Assembly (NCBI RefSeq): GCF_000304315.1
Contig: NC_018485.1
Coordinates: forward strand, 466,501-530,500
Direction: 5' to 3'
DNA length: 64,000 bases
Source: Methylocystis sp. SC2
Lineage (GTDB): Bacteria; Pseudomonadota; Alphaproteobacteria; Rhizobiales; Beijerinckiaceae
The position numbers and the translations under genes were made by a program. This document shows, one piece after another, positions 9,007 to 17,285 of this stretch. The number at the start of each line of letters is the position of its first letter. Within the stretch, counting starts at the first letter, position 1. Under the pieces are notes generated by a model. It was not told the origin of the DNA and searched no databases. It worked only from the letters and a program-made list of their open reading frames with translations.

Positions 9007-9047
9007 TTGACTTCTGAGCTTTTTAATACGCATTCTAAATACCTATT
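9007..9047 (+). promoter_or_regulatory. hcp promoter with NsrR-type operator
   Basis: A TTGACT -35 candidate lies at 9007-9012. An imperfect inverted repeat at 9025-9047 reads AATACGCATT, then CT, then AAATACCTATT. It matches the NsrR consensus (AAGATGCATTT-N-AAATGCATCTT) at about 17 of 23 positions by eye. It would overlap the -10 region, so bound NsrR would block transcription of hcp until NO destroys its cluster. The hcp ribosome site AGGAGGG follows. Confidence 0.65.
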
Positions 9048-9069
9048 AAGGGAGCCAGGAGGGAGCGAC

Positions 9070-10734
9070 ATGTTCTGTTATCAATGCGAGCAGACCTACC
9101 GATCTGACGAAGCCGCCGGTTGCGCGGGCGCAAAGGGCATGTGCGGCAAGGACGCGACGACCGCCGATCTGCAGGACATTCTGCTCTATGTCTGCGAAGG
9201 CGTCGGCCAATATCTGCATCGGGCGCGCCTGCTTGGCGCCACCGACATCGAAGCCGACCGCTTCATCCTCTTCGCCTTCTTCACGACGCTCACCAACGTC
9301 AATTTCAACGCGGCGAAGTTCGTCGAGCTGATCCAGCAGGCCGCGCAAATCCGCGACCGCGCCAAGGCGCTGTACGAAGACGCCGCGCGCGCCGCCGGCA
9401 AGTCGCCCGAGACTCTCTCCGGCCCCGCTTCTTTCGCGCCAGCCGACAACATGGCCGGACTTTCCGCACAGGCGTCGGAGGCCGCAGTACGCAAAGACGC
9501 CGCGATCCTCGGCGAAGACGCGGTCGGCGTCCGCGCGCTCATTCTCTACGGCCTCAAAGGCGTCTGCGCCTATGCGCATCATGCGCGCGTTCTGGGCGAA
9601 GAGCGCGAAGCGATCTATGCGACGGTCGAACATGCGCTCGACATACTGGCGCGTGAAGAGCGTGACGTCGCGACGCTGCTCGACGAAGCGCTGGCGCTCG
9701 GGCGCGCGAATTTCCTCGCCATGGAGGCGCTCGACGCCGCCAACACCGGCGCCTTCGGCGCGCCGACGCCGACGAGCGTGCGCGTGACGCCGATCAAGGG
9801 CAAGGCGATCCTCGTCTCCGGCCATGACCTGAAGGATCTGCACGCGATTCTCGAAGCGACGAAGGACAAGGGCATCAACGTCTACACGCATGGCGAAATG
9901 CTGCCGGCGCATTCCTATCCAAAGTTCAAAGCCTATCCGCATCTCGCCGGCAATTACGGCGGCGCGTGGCAGGATCAGCAGAAGGAATTCGCCGAATTCC
10001 CCGGCCCGATCGTCATGACCTCGAACTGCCTGATCGAGCCGCAGCCGCGCTACCGCGGCCGCATCTTCACAGCGGGTCCGGTCGGCTGGGCTGGCGTTCG
10101 CCACATCGCCGACGAGAATTTCGCTGTCGTCGTCCAGGCGGCGCAGGCCCTGCCCGGCTTCGCCGAAGACGCGCCGGAGAAGACCATCACCATCGGCTTC
10201 GGGCGCGACGCGGTGCTCGGCGTCGCCGACAAGGTGATCGACGCGGTAAAGAGCGGCGCCATTCGCCACTTCTTCCTCGTCGGCGGCTGCGACGGCGCCG
10301 CGACGGGCCGCAACTACTACACCGATTTCGCCGACGAAGCGCCGAAGGACACGGTCATCCTGACGCTCGGCTGCGGCAAATATCGCTTCAACAAGCACGA
10401 CTTCGGCACGATCGGCGGGCTGCCGCGGCTTCTCGACATGGGCCAATGCAACGACGCCTATTCGGCGCTGGTCGTCGCGACCAAGCTTGCGGAGGCCTTC
10501 GGCGTCGGCGTCAATGAACTGCCGCTGTCGCTCATCGTCTCCTGGTTCGAGCAGAAGGCGGCGGCCGTTCTGCTCACGTTGCTCGCGCTCGGCGTGCGCA
10601 ATGTGCGCATCGGCCCGACGCTGCCGGCCTTTCTCACGCCGGCGCTGGTTGACGTGCTGGTGGAGAAGTTCGGCGTCCAGCCCATCGGCGACGCCAAATC
10701 CGACATCGCCGCCTCGCTCGCCCGCGCCGCCTAG
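9070..10734 (+). CDS. hcp: Hydroxylamine reductase (hybrid cluster protein)
   Basis: This 554-residue cytoplasmic protein begins [20 protein letters not shown]. The four N-terminal cysteines (3, 6, 18, 25; spacing Cx2C-x11-C-x6-C) bind a [4Fe-4S] cluster as in class I Hcp. Later conserved segments for the hybrid Fe-S-O cluster include [32 protein letters not shown] and [11 protein letters not shown]. The ATG at 9070 is preferred over upstream in-frame codons because AGGAGGG precedes it and the family begins with MFCYQCEQT. Hcp reduces hydroxylamine and acts as an NO reductase or S-nitrosylase under nitrosative stress. An electron donor gene follows. Confidence 0.95.
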   Translation: MFCYQCEQTYRSDEAAGCAGAKGMCGKDATTADLQDILLYVCEGVGQYLHRARLLGATDIEADRFILFAFFTTLTNVNFNAAKFVELIQQAAQIRDRAKALYEDAARAAGKSPETLSGPASFAPADNMAGLSAQASEAAVRKDAAILGEDAVGVRALILYGLKGVCAYAHHARVLGEEREAIYATVEHALDILAREERDVATLLDEALALGRANFLAMEALDAANTGAFGAPTPTSVRVTPIKGKAILVSGHDLKDLHAILEATKDKGINVYTHGEMLPAHSYPKFKAYPHLAGNYGGAWQDQQKEFAEFPGPIVMTSNCLIEPQPRYRGRIFTAGPVGWAGVRHIADENFAVVVQAAQALPGFAEDAPEKTITIGFGRDAVLGVADKVIDAVKSGAIRHFFLVGGCDGAATGRNYYTDFADEAPKDTVILTLGCGKYRFNKHDFGTIGGLPRLLDMGQCNDAYSALVVATKLAEAFGVGVNELPLSLIVSWFEQKAAAVLLTLLALGVRNVRIGPTLPAFLTPALVDVLVEKFGVQPIGDAKSDIAASLARAA

Positions 10735-10741
10735 CCATACA

Positions 10742-10767
10742 GCGGACGCCCGCCATCGGGCGTCCGC
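10742..10767 (+). terminator. Strong hairpin between hcp and its reductase gene
   Basis: A perfect 11-bp stem (GCGGACGCCCG against CGGGCGTCCGC) with a CCAT loop fills the gap between hcp and the reductase gene. It has no T-run. It may stabilise the hcp mRNA or cut readthrough, lowering reductase expression relative to Hcp. Confidence 0.6.
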
Positions 10768-10785
10768 ACGTCGCGGGAATCCGCC

Positions 10786-11814
10786 ATGTACAAGGTCAGC
10801 CTTCTCACGCGCGACGGCGCGACGATCGCCTTCGACGCCGAACCGTCCGACACGCTACTGGACGCCGCCGAACGCGCGAGCATTTATCTTCCCTCCTCGT
10901 GTCGGGAGGGCGGCTGCGGCGCATGCCGCGTCGCTCGCGCAAGCGGAGAGGTCGAACTCATGTGCTACAGCAGCGCGGCGCTCAGCGAGGATGAGCGCAT
11001 GGCCGGCGACATATTGCTGTGCCGCGCTAAGGCGCGCAGCGATCTCGCTTTGCGGGCGCCTTTCGACGAAGCGGCGGTCGGCTTTGCGCCTGTTCCCGAG
11101 CGGCGCGCGACGCTTGTGGCGATTGAACCAGCAGGCGCCGGCATCATGCGCCTGCAACTGCAGTATGAAGACGATCCGACATTCGGACGCGCGGCGCAGT
11201 TCACCGCCGGCCAATTCATCGAACTCACGCTTCCCGACGGCTCGGCGAAGCGCTCCTATTCGCTCGCCAATGCGCCGAACTGGGATGGGATGCTCGAACT
11301 CTTTATCCGCCTTCAGCCGCACGGCGCTTTTTCGGATTATCTTCGTGAGCGCGCCGCCGTCGGCGACACGCTGCTTGTCCGCGGTCCGCAGGGGCAGTTC
11401 ACCCTCGATGAGTCGAGCGCGGCGCCGCGCTGGTTCGTCGTCGGCGGCTCGGGCCTCGCGCCGGCGCTCTCCATGCTGCGGCACATGGCGGAATTCGCCG
11501 ACCCGCGCTCATGCCGTCTGTTCTTCGGGGTCAATCAGCTCGACGAGTTTTTCGCGCTCGACGCCATCGACGCGCTCAAAGCCGCTTTGCCGCAGCTCGT
11601 CGTGACTCTCTGCGTGTGGAAACCGGAACAGGAATGGCGGGATTTCGTCGGCACGCCGGTCGAGGCGCTTGCGCAGGCGCTGTCGAGCGCGACCGAGACG
11701 CCGGACGTTTACGCCTGCGGTCCGCCGGCATTGATCGCCGCAACGGAAGAGACCGCGCGTTCTTCCGGCGTCCCGCACGACCGCATCTTCAGCGAGAAAT
11801 TTACGGCCGCGTGA
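10786..11814 (+). CDS. hcr: MmoC-like ferredoxin/FAD/NADH reductase, probable Hcp partner
   Basis: This 342-residue iron-sulphur flavoprotein is built as a plant-type [2Fe-2S] ferredoxin, then FAD and NAD domains. Cluster ligands are Cys39, Cys44, Cys47 and Cys79 in SSCREGGCGACR and DILLCRAKA. FAD binding is at RSYSLAN (from residue 156), NAD binding at VVGGSGLAPALSMLRHM, and the C-terminus is DVYACGPPALI and FSEKF. This order and several blocks (SSCREGGC, FSDYLRE, GLAPxxSM) resemble the reductase of soluble methane monooxygenase (MmoC). E. coli Hcr has the ferredoxin at the C-terminus instead. Position after hcp argues that it feeds electrons to Hcp; the symbol refers to that role. Confidence 0.8.
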   Translation: MYKVSLLTRDGATIAFDAEPSDTLLDAAERASIYLPSSCREGGCGACRVARASGEVELMCYSSAALSEDERMAGDILLCRAKARSDLALRAPFDEAAVGFAPVPERRATLVAIEPAGAGIMRLQLQYEDDPTFGRAAQFTAGQFIELTLPDGSAKRSYSLANAPNWDGMLELFIRLQPHGAFSDYLRERAAVGDTLLVRGPQGQFTLDESSAAPRWFVVGGSGLAPALSMLRHMAEFADPRSCRLFFGVNQLDEFFALDAIDALKAALPQLVVTLCVWKPEQEWRDFVGTPVEALAQALSSATETPDVYACGPPALIAATEETARSSGVPHDRIFSEKFTAA

Positions 11815-11864
11815 GCGGCCTAGGCTGACGGTTACGCGCATGGCCGGGCTGCGGCATTACGAGA

Positions 11865-13178
11865 TCATCCCGTCTCCCCTGGCCCGGCGAGGATCGCTTC
11901 GAGCTTCCTGCGATCCTCCGGCTCGTTGATCTGCGCGATCGTCCAACGAATGCCCTGCAGCTGAGCGAGCAAAGCCTCGCGCTGCTCTGGCAGTTCTACG
12001 CTGTGCAGCAGATCCTGGATTCTTTCAGCGAGCACGCTGAGAACTGCCGGCTTTCCCTCGGCCGCGGCGCGAATCTGCGTGAAGGCCGTATCCACGACGG
12101 GCCCATAGCCGCCGTTCGTCGTAACGACCCGCAAACGACCGGCTCTATCGCGGTAGTATTTCGCCGATAGTTCGCGTGCGCGGGCGTTTTCCAGCGAGGC
12201 GGAGAGCCGGTTGATGACGGCCGTTGCGGTGTAAGGATCGTTGACGCTCGGCGACAGGGCGCGCAATGCGATTTCAACCAATTGGCGCACGGAATATTGC
12301 AGATCTTGCGTGGAAGTGCGCACGGCGCCGATCACAAAGCAATCCCGAATTTGTCGCTCCACTCGCTTGTCGACGAGCGCTTTCGAGCGAACTTCGACCG
12401 TGTCTCCCTTCTGCAAAAGGAACGCGCCCGGTTCCGTATGAATGATCAACATGAGGTCGTGACGCCCGGCGGTTTTGACCAGCGCGTCATAATCGATGAA
12501 CTGCACATAGCCGCTTCGATTGATTCCTATGTAGCGCCGCGTCGTGTGCTCTCGGCTTTCCTCGTCGACGTCGATCTTTTCGTCGGCGTGATCCGAGCGG
12601 CAGGGACATTCGCCGATGGCGGCGTCGAGATTGTCGCCAACTTCGCGGACGACGGTGTCGGAAACGATCGAATGCGCGAGCTTGCTGATATAGGCGAGCA
12701 GCGCAAACAGGCATGCGACGGCGAGGAGGCTCGCGAGCGTCACCGCGTAGCGCGGCACGCCTTGTGGCCCGAGCTGCTCATTGATGCTCCGCAAGATGAA
12801 GAGGCAATAGAGGATCGTCGCCACGAAAAGACCGAGAGCGGCCTGGATGGAGCGATCGCCAATGAAATTATAGATAAGCCGAGGGCCAAGCTGGCGCGCC
12901 GCCTGCGCCAGCACGAGGATCGTTAAGGACACGACGAGCGAGGTCATCGTAATCATTCCGGAAACGATCGTAGAGAGAAGGCCGCGCGCGGTGGCGGGGT
13001 CGCCGCTGAACAGCCACAGCGAACCGCTGGCGTCGATCGGCATCTTGAAGCTGTAACGCACGAGCGCGTAACCGAAGCCGAGCGCGAGCGCGCTCATGCC
13101 GACCGGAATCAGCCAAAGCCGGGATTTGAACCAGCTCATCGCGTTTGAGAAGCGACCCGCTTTTCCTCTGCGCGCCAT
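11865..13178 (-). CDS. DUF2254 membrane protein
   Basis: This 437-residue protein has four hydrophobic helices in its first half: LWLIPVGMSALALGFGYALV, the region around MITMTSLVVSLTILVLAQAA, ALGLFVATILYCLFI and YAVTLASLLAVACLFALLAY. A long soluble C-terminal domain follows. The 'RGLLSTIVSGMITMTSLVVSLTILVLAQA' region and RALSPSVNDPYTA are typical of DUF2254. Function is unknown. It stands alone on the minus strand between the hcp unit and a phosphoesterase gene whose terminator lies just upstream of it. Confidence 0.85.
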   Translation of the reverse strand: MARRGKAGRFSNAMSWFKSRLWLIPVGMSALALGFGYALVRYSFKMPIDASGSLWLFSGDPATARGLLSTIVSGMITMTSLVVSLTILVLAQAARQLGPRLIYNFIGDRSIQAALGLFVATILYCLFILRSINEQLGPQGVPRYAVTLASLLAVACLFALLAYISKLAHSIVSDTVVREVGDNLDAAIGECPCRSDHADEKIDVDEESREHTTRRYIGINRSGYVQFIDYDALVKTAGRHDLMLIIHTEPGAFLLQKGDTVEVRSKALVDKRVERQIRDCFVIGAVRTSTQDLQYSVRQLVEIALRALSPSVNDPYTATAVINRLSASLENARARELSAKYYRDRAGRLRVVTTNGGYGPVVDTAFTQIRAAAEGKPAVLSVLAERIQDLLHSVELPEQREALLAQLQGIRWTIAQINEPEDRRKLEAILAGPGETG

Positions 13179-13325
13179 CCGTTCCTCGACCTGACTGAGA
13201 CGCTAGCGCAAGCGACCTCCCCCGCCGCCGGATATATAGCGCGGAACATGCCTCAGCCGCCGGACCGAAGGCGACCAGCGACGCCCCGCCGGCTTAAGCG
13301 CCTACTCTTCCGCTCAGGCGGGTTT

Positions 13326-13353
13326 AAGGATCGGCGCAAATGCGCCGATCCTT
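13326..13353 (-). terminator. Terminator of the SoxB-like phosphoesterase gene
   Basis: A perfect 13-bp stem (AAGGATCGGCGCA paired with TGCGCCGATCCTT) with a 2-base gap in the loop begins at the last base of the phosphoesterase stop codon. It is followed on the minus strand by TTAAACC rather than a long T-run. Its position makes it a likely transcript end. Confidence 0.65.
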
Positions 13354-15053
13354 CAGCCCGGCGGCAGGCCGGAGGGGATGGTCGCGGCCGTATCAACGTC
13401 GCCCGCCAGCACGGCGTCCTGGCTAAAGACGGAAGACGCCAAGTCCAATGCTTTCTCGCGCCCCTCGCGACGTGGCGCGATGGTCGAATGCGTCTTGAAA
13501 TATTGGTGGAGGGCCTGATGGACAGTGAGAGGGAGAAGCTGCGCGTCATGGCTGCCCGCGTGCCGACAAATGACGTCCATCGGTTCGCCGTCGCGCTCGC
13601 AGCCGGCGATCGTGTAGCGTTTGTCATCATCGATTTCGGCGCCGTCGACCTTCAGGGAGACGAGGCGTCGGCCTTTCTCCGCAAGCGCGTTGAACAGGAT
13701 GGTCAAGCCCGCGGCGCGCGGGCCCCAGCCGCCATTGAGCCTCCACGGATTGCTGGCGAAAACCAGCTCCAGCTCATCTTCGAGATAAGCGCGGAGTTCT
13801 TTGCCGGTGACCCAGCCTGTCTTTAGCCGCGCATCCATCGGCAACAAATTCCACAGATCGCCTTCCGTTACTGTCGTCGGCGGAATGGGAACGCCAAACC
13901 GGAAGCCGTTCGAGAAAGCGATGTCGGCTTTTGACGCCTCCCGAACGGCGTCGGTGATAAAGTCGTCAGCCGTGCTCTCCAATACGTCATAACGCATGAT
14001 GAGCGTCTGCGTCTCACCCACGGGTTTGGTCATTCGCTCCCGGTATGGCGCGAGCGACGCGTCGACGAGGGCCTTGACCTTCGGATCTTCGTCGTAGCGA
14101 CTTTCGAGGATCGGAATCAGGCGGAAAGCATGGCCCGCGACGCCGCCGTCCGCAGCCAAGTGAAGGTCCAGCCGCGCCAGAAAGGAGCCGAATGAACCGG
14201 GTTCCACAATGATGACCTTGCCTTCCAGGATCGGCCTGGAGGTCCGCTCGTGGGAATGGCCGGACAAAATGACGTCAAATTCGGGCATGTCCCGCGCGAT
14301 CTGGCGGGCGATCGACAGGCCTGTATGCGTCACGGCGACAAGCAGGTCCGGCTGCTGCCGAGCGCGCAAATCCTTCACGAAATCGTGCAAACCGTCGAGC
14401 CGGGTCGTGTCCATGCCGCGGAACTCAGCGGGCGGGTGACGCTTGCTGGCGCTGATGTCGGTGATGCCGACAAAAGCCACTTTCACGCCCTCTCTTTCAA
14501 TGGTCACTGAAGGGGCGAAGAGCGGTTGGCCGCTGGCGGTGTCATGGAAATTATAACAGATCACCGGGCACTTGAGCCCCGCCATGGTCTCTTTGAAACG
14601 TTCGGGACCATAGGCGGCCTCCCAATTGCCTGGAACGAAGGCGTCGAGCCCCAGCGCATTGAGCGGGTGGAGAACAACCTCGCCTTTTGACCAGGTTGCG
14701 GGGCCGGAGCCCTGGAATTCATCGCCCCCGTCCAGCAGGAAGCAGGGGTGATCGTGAAGCGCTCGCTCGCGGTCGATCGCGGTCTTGAGGCGCGCGTAGC
14801 CTCCCATCATTTGGATTTCGGGGCTTGCGCCGGGCAGATATTCGGGATGCGTTTCGAGGAGGGCGTGCGTATCGGTGAAATGCAGCAGGGTCACGCGCTT
14901 GCCTGACGGCGGATCGCGTTGCGGAACATTCGCGAAGGCGACGCGAGCCCCGGAAGCGCCTGCGCCGATCTTCGACATGGCGAGGGACGACTTGGCGATC
15001 GTCGACATGGCGATGGAGGACATGAAACGCCGACGACTCAGCGGCTTTATCAT
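13353..15053 (-). CDS. Tat-exported SoxB/5'-nucleotidase-like metallophosphoesterase
   Basis: This 566-residue protein has an N-terminal twin-arginine signal (PLSRRRFMSS) and a calcineurin-type phosphoesterase domain: LLHFTDTHALLE, LLDGGDEFQGSG, VPGNWEAAYG, VAVTHTGLS and DVILSGHSHERT. A C-terminal 5'-nucleotidase domain contains GFRFGVPIPPTTVTEGDLW and NPWRLNGGWGPRA. The metal motif is GNWE rather than the usual GNHE, which is closer to SoxB thiosulfohydrolases. It probably acts in the periplasm on nucleotides, UDP-sugars or a sulphur compound. The start at 15053 has GGAAG upstream. It is divergent from a two-component system that may control it. Confidence 0.8.
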   Translation of the reverse strand: MIKPLSRRRFMSSIAMSTIAKSSLAMSKIGAGASGARVAFANVPQRDPPSGKRVTLLHFTDTHALLETHPEYLPGASPEIQMMGGYARLKTAIDRERALHDHPCFLLDGGDEFQGSGPATWSKGEVVLHPLNALGLDAFVPGNWEAAYGPERFKETMAGLKCPVICYNFHDTASGQPLFAPSVTIEREGVKVAFVGITDISASKRHPPAEFRGMDTTRLDGLHDFVKDLRARQQPDLLVAVTHTGLSIARQIARDMPEFDVILSGHSHERTSRPILEGKVIIVEPGSFGSFLARLDLHLAADGGVAGHAFRLIPILESRYDEDPKVKALVDASLAPYRERMTKPVGETQTLIMRYDVLESTADDFITDAVREASKADIAFSNGFRFGVPIPPTTVTEGDLWNLLPMDARLKTGWVTGKELRAYLEDELELVFASNPWRLNGGWGPRAAGLTILFNALAEKGRRLVSLKVDGAEIDDDKRYTIAGCERDGEPMDVICRHAGSHDAQLLPLTVHQALHQYFKTHSTIAPRREGREKALDLASSVFSQDAVLAGDVDTAATIPSGLPPG

Positions 15054-15117
15054 CTGTTCTTCCCTTTTTACTCGCGCAAATGGCTGGCGACGAACGCTCT
15101 CGGGATGAAAAATCCAC

Positions 15118-15134
15118 CTTAAGCCAGCCTTAAG
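15118..15134 (+). promoter_or_regulatory. PmrA/QseB-like direct-repeat operator
   Basis: Two identical hexamers CTTAAG at 15118-15123 and 15129-15134 are separated by five bases. This is the arrangement bound by PmrA/BasR and QseB response regulators. It lies 38 bases before the response-regulator start, in the divergent region shared with the phosphoesterase gene, so it could serve autoregulation, the phosphoesterase promoter, or both. Confidence 0.65.
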
Positions 15135-15171
15135 CGCAGTAGGGGAGTGAGCGACAGGAAGGGAGAGGTCG

Positions 15172-15834
15172 ATGCGCGTGCTTACCGTGGAAGACGATCC
15201 GATCCTGGCGGACGGTCTTGCCGCCGGGCTGAGACTGGCGGGCGTCGCTGTCGACACGGTCGCCTGCTGCGCCGACGCGCGCGCGGCGCTCGAGACGACT
15301 TCATTCGACGCCCTGGTCCTGGATGTGATGCTTCCAGACGGATCGGGGCTCGATCTCCTGAAGGAAATGCGCGCGGCCGGCGATCGCACGCCGGTGCTTC
15401 TCCTGACCGCCCTCGACGAGGTGAGAAACCGGATCGAGGGTCTTGATCGCGGCGCCGACGATTATCTCGGCAAGCCCTTCGACCTGGACGAATTGGCCGC
15501 GCGCCTTCGCGCGGTGGCGCGGCGGGGAGAAGGCCGCGCGGCGCCGTGCTTGAACGTTTGCGGCGTTGTGCTCGATCCGGCGCAGTTAAGCGTTGCGGTG
15601 AACGGCAGGCCCGTCAGCCTTTCGCGGCGGGAGTTCGCTGTGCTTTCGACTCTGATGGAACGGCCGGGCGCCGTCCGTTCGAAATTCGAAATCGAGGACC
15701 GCCTGTACGGATGGCAGGAAGAAGTCGAGAGCAATACGATTGAAGTGCATGTCCATAATCTGCGGTCGAAGATCGGACGGGACACAATCGAAACGGTGCG
15801 AGGGCTCGGATACCGAATGAGGATCGGCGCATGA
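15172..15834 (+). CDS. OmpR-family response regulator, QseB/PmrA-like
   Basis: This 220-residue regulator has a receiver domain (VEDDPILADGL with acidic pocket, phosphoacceptor Asp51 in ALVLDVMLPDGSG, switch residues in LLLTALDE and Lys in DDYLGKPFD). A winged-helix DNA-binding domain ends TNTIEVHVHNLRSKIG-like (here SNTIEVHVHNLRSKI) and ETVRGLGYRM. A GGGAGAGG ribosome site precedes the ATG. Its stop overlaps the kinase start by ATGA, so both are one operon. A CTTAAG direct repeat upstream fits the QseB/PmrA binding mode. Confidence 0.93.
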   Translation: MRVLTVEDDPILADGLAAGLRLAGVAVDTVACCADARAALETTSFDALVLDVMLPDGSGLDLLKEMRAAGDRTPVLLLTALDEVRNRIEGLDRGADDYLGKPFDLDELAARLRAVARRGEGRAAPCLNVCGVVLDPAQLSVAVNGRPVSLSRREFAVLSTLMERPGAVRSKFEIEDRLYGWQEEVESNTIEVHVHNLRSKIGRDTIETVRGLGYRMRIGA

Positions 15835-17183
15835 CCTCGCTCCGCGCGCGCCTGTTTCTCATCCTTCTATCCGCAACAGGGGCGATCTGGCTCGGGGCGG
15901 CAGGGTGGATCTATCTCCGAACGGAATCCGAAATCGAGCGCGTGCTTGACGCCCGCCTTCAGGAGGCCGCGCGCATGGTCAATTCGCTCGTCGCGACCAG
16001 CGACGCCGCCGAATTGGCGGGCGCGATTCCTGTTCCCGTCAGTCATCCCCAAACCATGAACTATCAGCGTCAGCTCGCCTGTCAGATCTGGTCGCTGGAC
16101 GGGCGTCTGGTCGGGCGCTCAAGCGGCGCTCCCGACGCTCATTTGTCGGACGCGGCCGCCGGTTTCTCTGAAAAAATAGTCGAGGGAGAGCCTTGGCGGG
16201 TCTACGCGTTGGAAGACGCGGACAAAGGCTTTCGCGTATTGGTCGGCGACCGGATTGGGATGCGCGACAGGCTTGTCGCCGACGTCATCACAGGATTGAT
16301 GGCTCCCGCCGCCCTCATCATCCCGCTATTAGGCGCCCTCATCTGGATCTGCATCGGACGCGGACTGCGCCCATTGTCGAACATGGCTGAGGAGCTGCAA
16401 AACCGCCGAGTGGACGACATGAGCCCGATCAAGCTCGACGACGCGCCGTTCGAGGTTAGGCCGGTCGCGGACGCCCTCAACAGCCTTTTCGCTAAGGTCG
16501 AAACCGCCCGACGGCGCGAGCGCGATGTCACAGCCTTCGCGGCGCATGAATTGCGAACCCCGCTTGCAGGTCTGAAAACTCAGGCTCAGGTCGCGATCGC
16601 CGCAACCGAGCCGGAGGTCAGGCAGGGCGCGCTTCGGCAGATTCTTTTCGCTGTGGACCGTACCTCAAGATTGGTGAGCCAGCTTCTGACGCTCGCTAAC
16701 CTCGACGCCGACCTAGACCTTGACGACAAAGAAGAAATCCGCGTGTCGGAAGCGCTCCAGGAAACAATCGACGCGCTGAAGCTTGCAGCCGGAAAGCGCC
16801 GAGTCGAAATCGATCCGGCTCTCGCGTCGGTCATTGTCCGAGCCAATCGCGCGCTTTTCCTGCTGGCGCTAAGAAATCTGCATGAAAATGCCCTCCTGCA
16901 TGCCTCGAACGGCGGCGCGATCCGCTGGGGGCTCGCCGGCGGCGCGACGCTTTTCGTCGAGGACGAGGGTCCGGGAATCCCCGAGGAGGAATTGCCGCAT
17001 GTGGCGCAGCGCTTTTTCCGTGGGCGGCATCGAAACGCCAATGCGCCGGGCAGCGGCCTTGGTCTTGCCATCGTCGATCTCGCGGTCAGGCGCAGCGGCG
17101 CAACTTTGAAGCTGCGCAACAGGTTGGATCGCCGCGGCCTTCGCGCCGAGATCGGGATGCAAACCGTCGCGGCGGACGCGTGA
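15831..17183 (+). CDS. Sensor histidine kinase, QseC/PmrB-like
   Basis: This 450-residue inner-membrane kinase has one N-terminal membrane helix (ARLFLILLSATGAIWLGAAG), a periplasmic sensor of about 120 residues, and a second helix (PAALIIPLLGALIWICIGRG). A HAMP-like linker follows, then the phosphoacceptor His in AFAAHELRTPLAGLKTQ, the N-box LRNLHENALLHA, and G-boxes VEDEGPGIP and GSGLGLAIVDLA. It overlaps the response-regulator gene by four bases. The signal is unknown; related kinases sense metals, catecholamines or membrane-active cations. The divergent phosphoesterase is a plausible target. Confidence 0.93.
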   Translation: MTSLRARLFLILLSATGAIWLGAAGWIYLRTESEIERVLDARLQEAARMVNSLVATSDAAELAGAIPVPVSHPQTMNYQRQLACQIWSLDGRLVGRSSGAPDAHLSDAAAGFSEKIVEGEPWRVYALEDADKGFRVLVGDRIGMRDRLVADVITGLMAPAALIIPLLGALIWICIGRGLRPLSNMAEELQNRRVDDMSPIKLDDAPFEVRPVADALNSLFAKVETARRRERDVTAFAAHELRTPLAGLKTQAQVAIAATEPEVRQGALRQILFAVDRTSRLVSQLLTLANLDADLDLDDKEEIRVSEALQETIDALKLAAGKRRVEIDPALASVIVRANRALFLLALRNLHENALLHASNGGAIRWGLAGGATLFVEDEGPGIPEEELPHVAQRFFRGRHRNANAPGSGLGLAIVDLAVRRSGATLKLRNRLDRRGLRAEIGMQTVAADA

Positions 17184-17285
17184 TCTCGGAGCCGCCCGGA
17201 ACTGCGCCTCTGCGCGCCCGATCGCGCCCGACGGCCGGCGCGTGCTCTGGCTTCTCGAAGGACGATGCCTTTGTTGAGAGCGAGC

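Noticed and set aside
9046..10446. Large minus-strand open frame within hcp
   Set aside because: Antisense shadow of hcp with arginine-rich composition and no ribosome site.
13353..15389. Longer form of the phosphoesterase starting near 15389
   Set aside because: The extra N-terminus is antisense to the response-regulator gene and would bury the Tat signal; the start at 15053 has a ribosome site.
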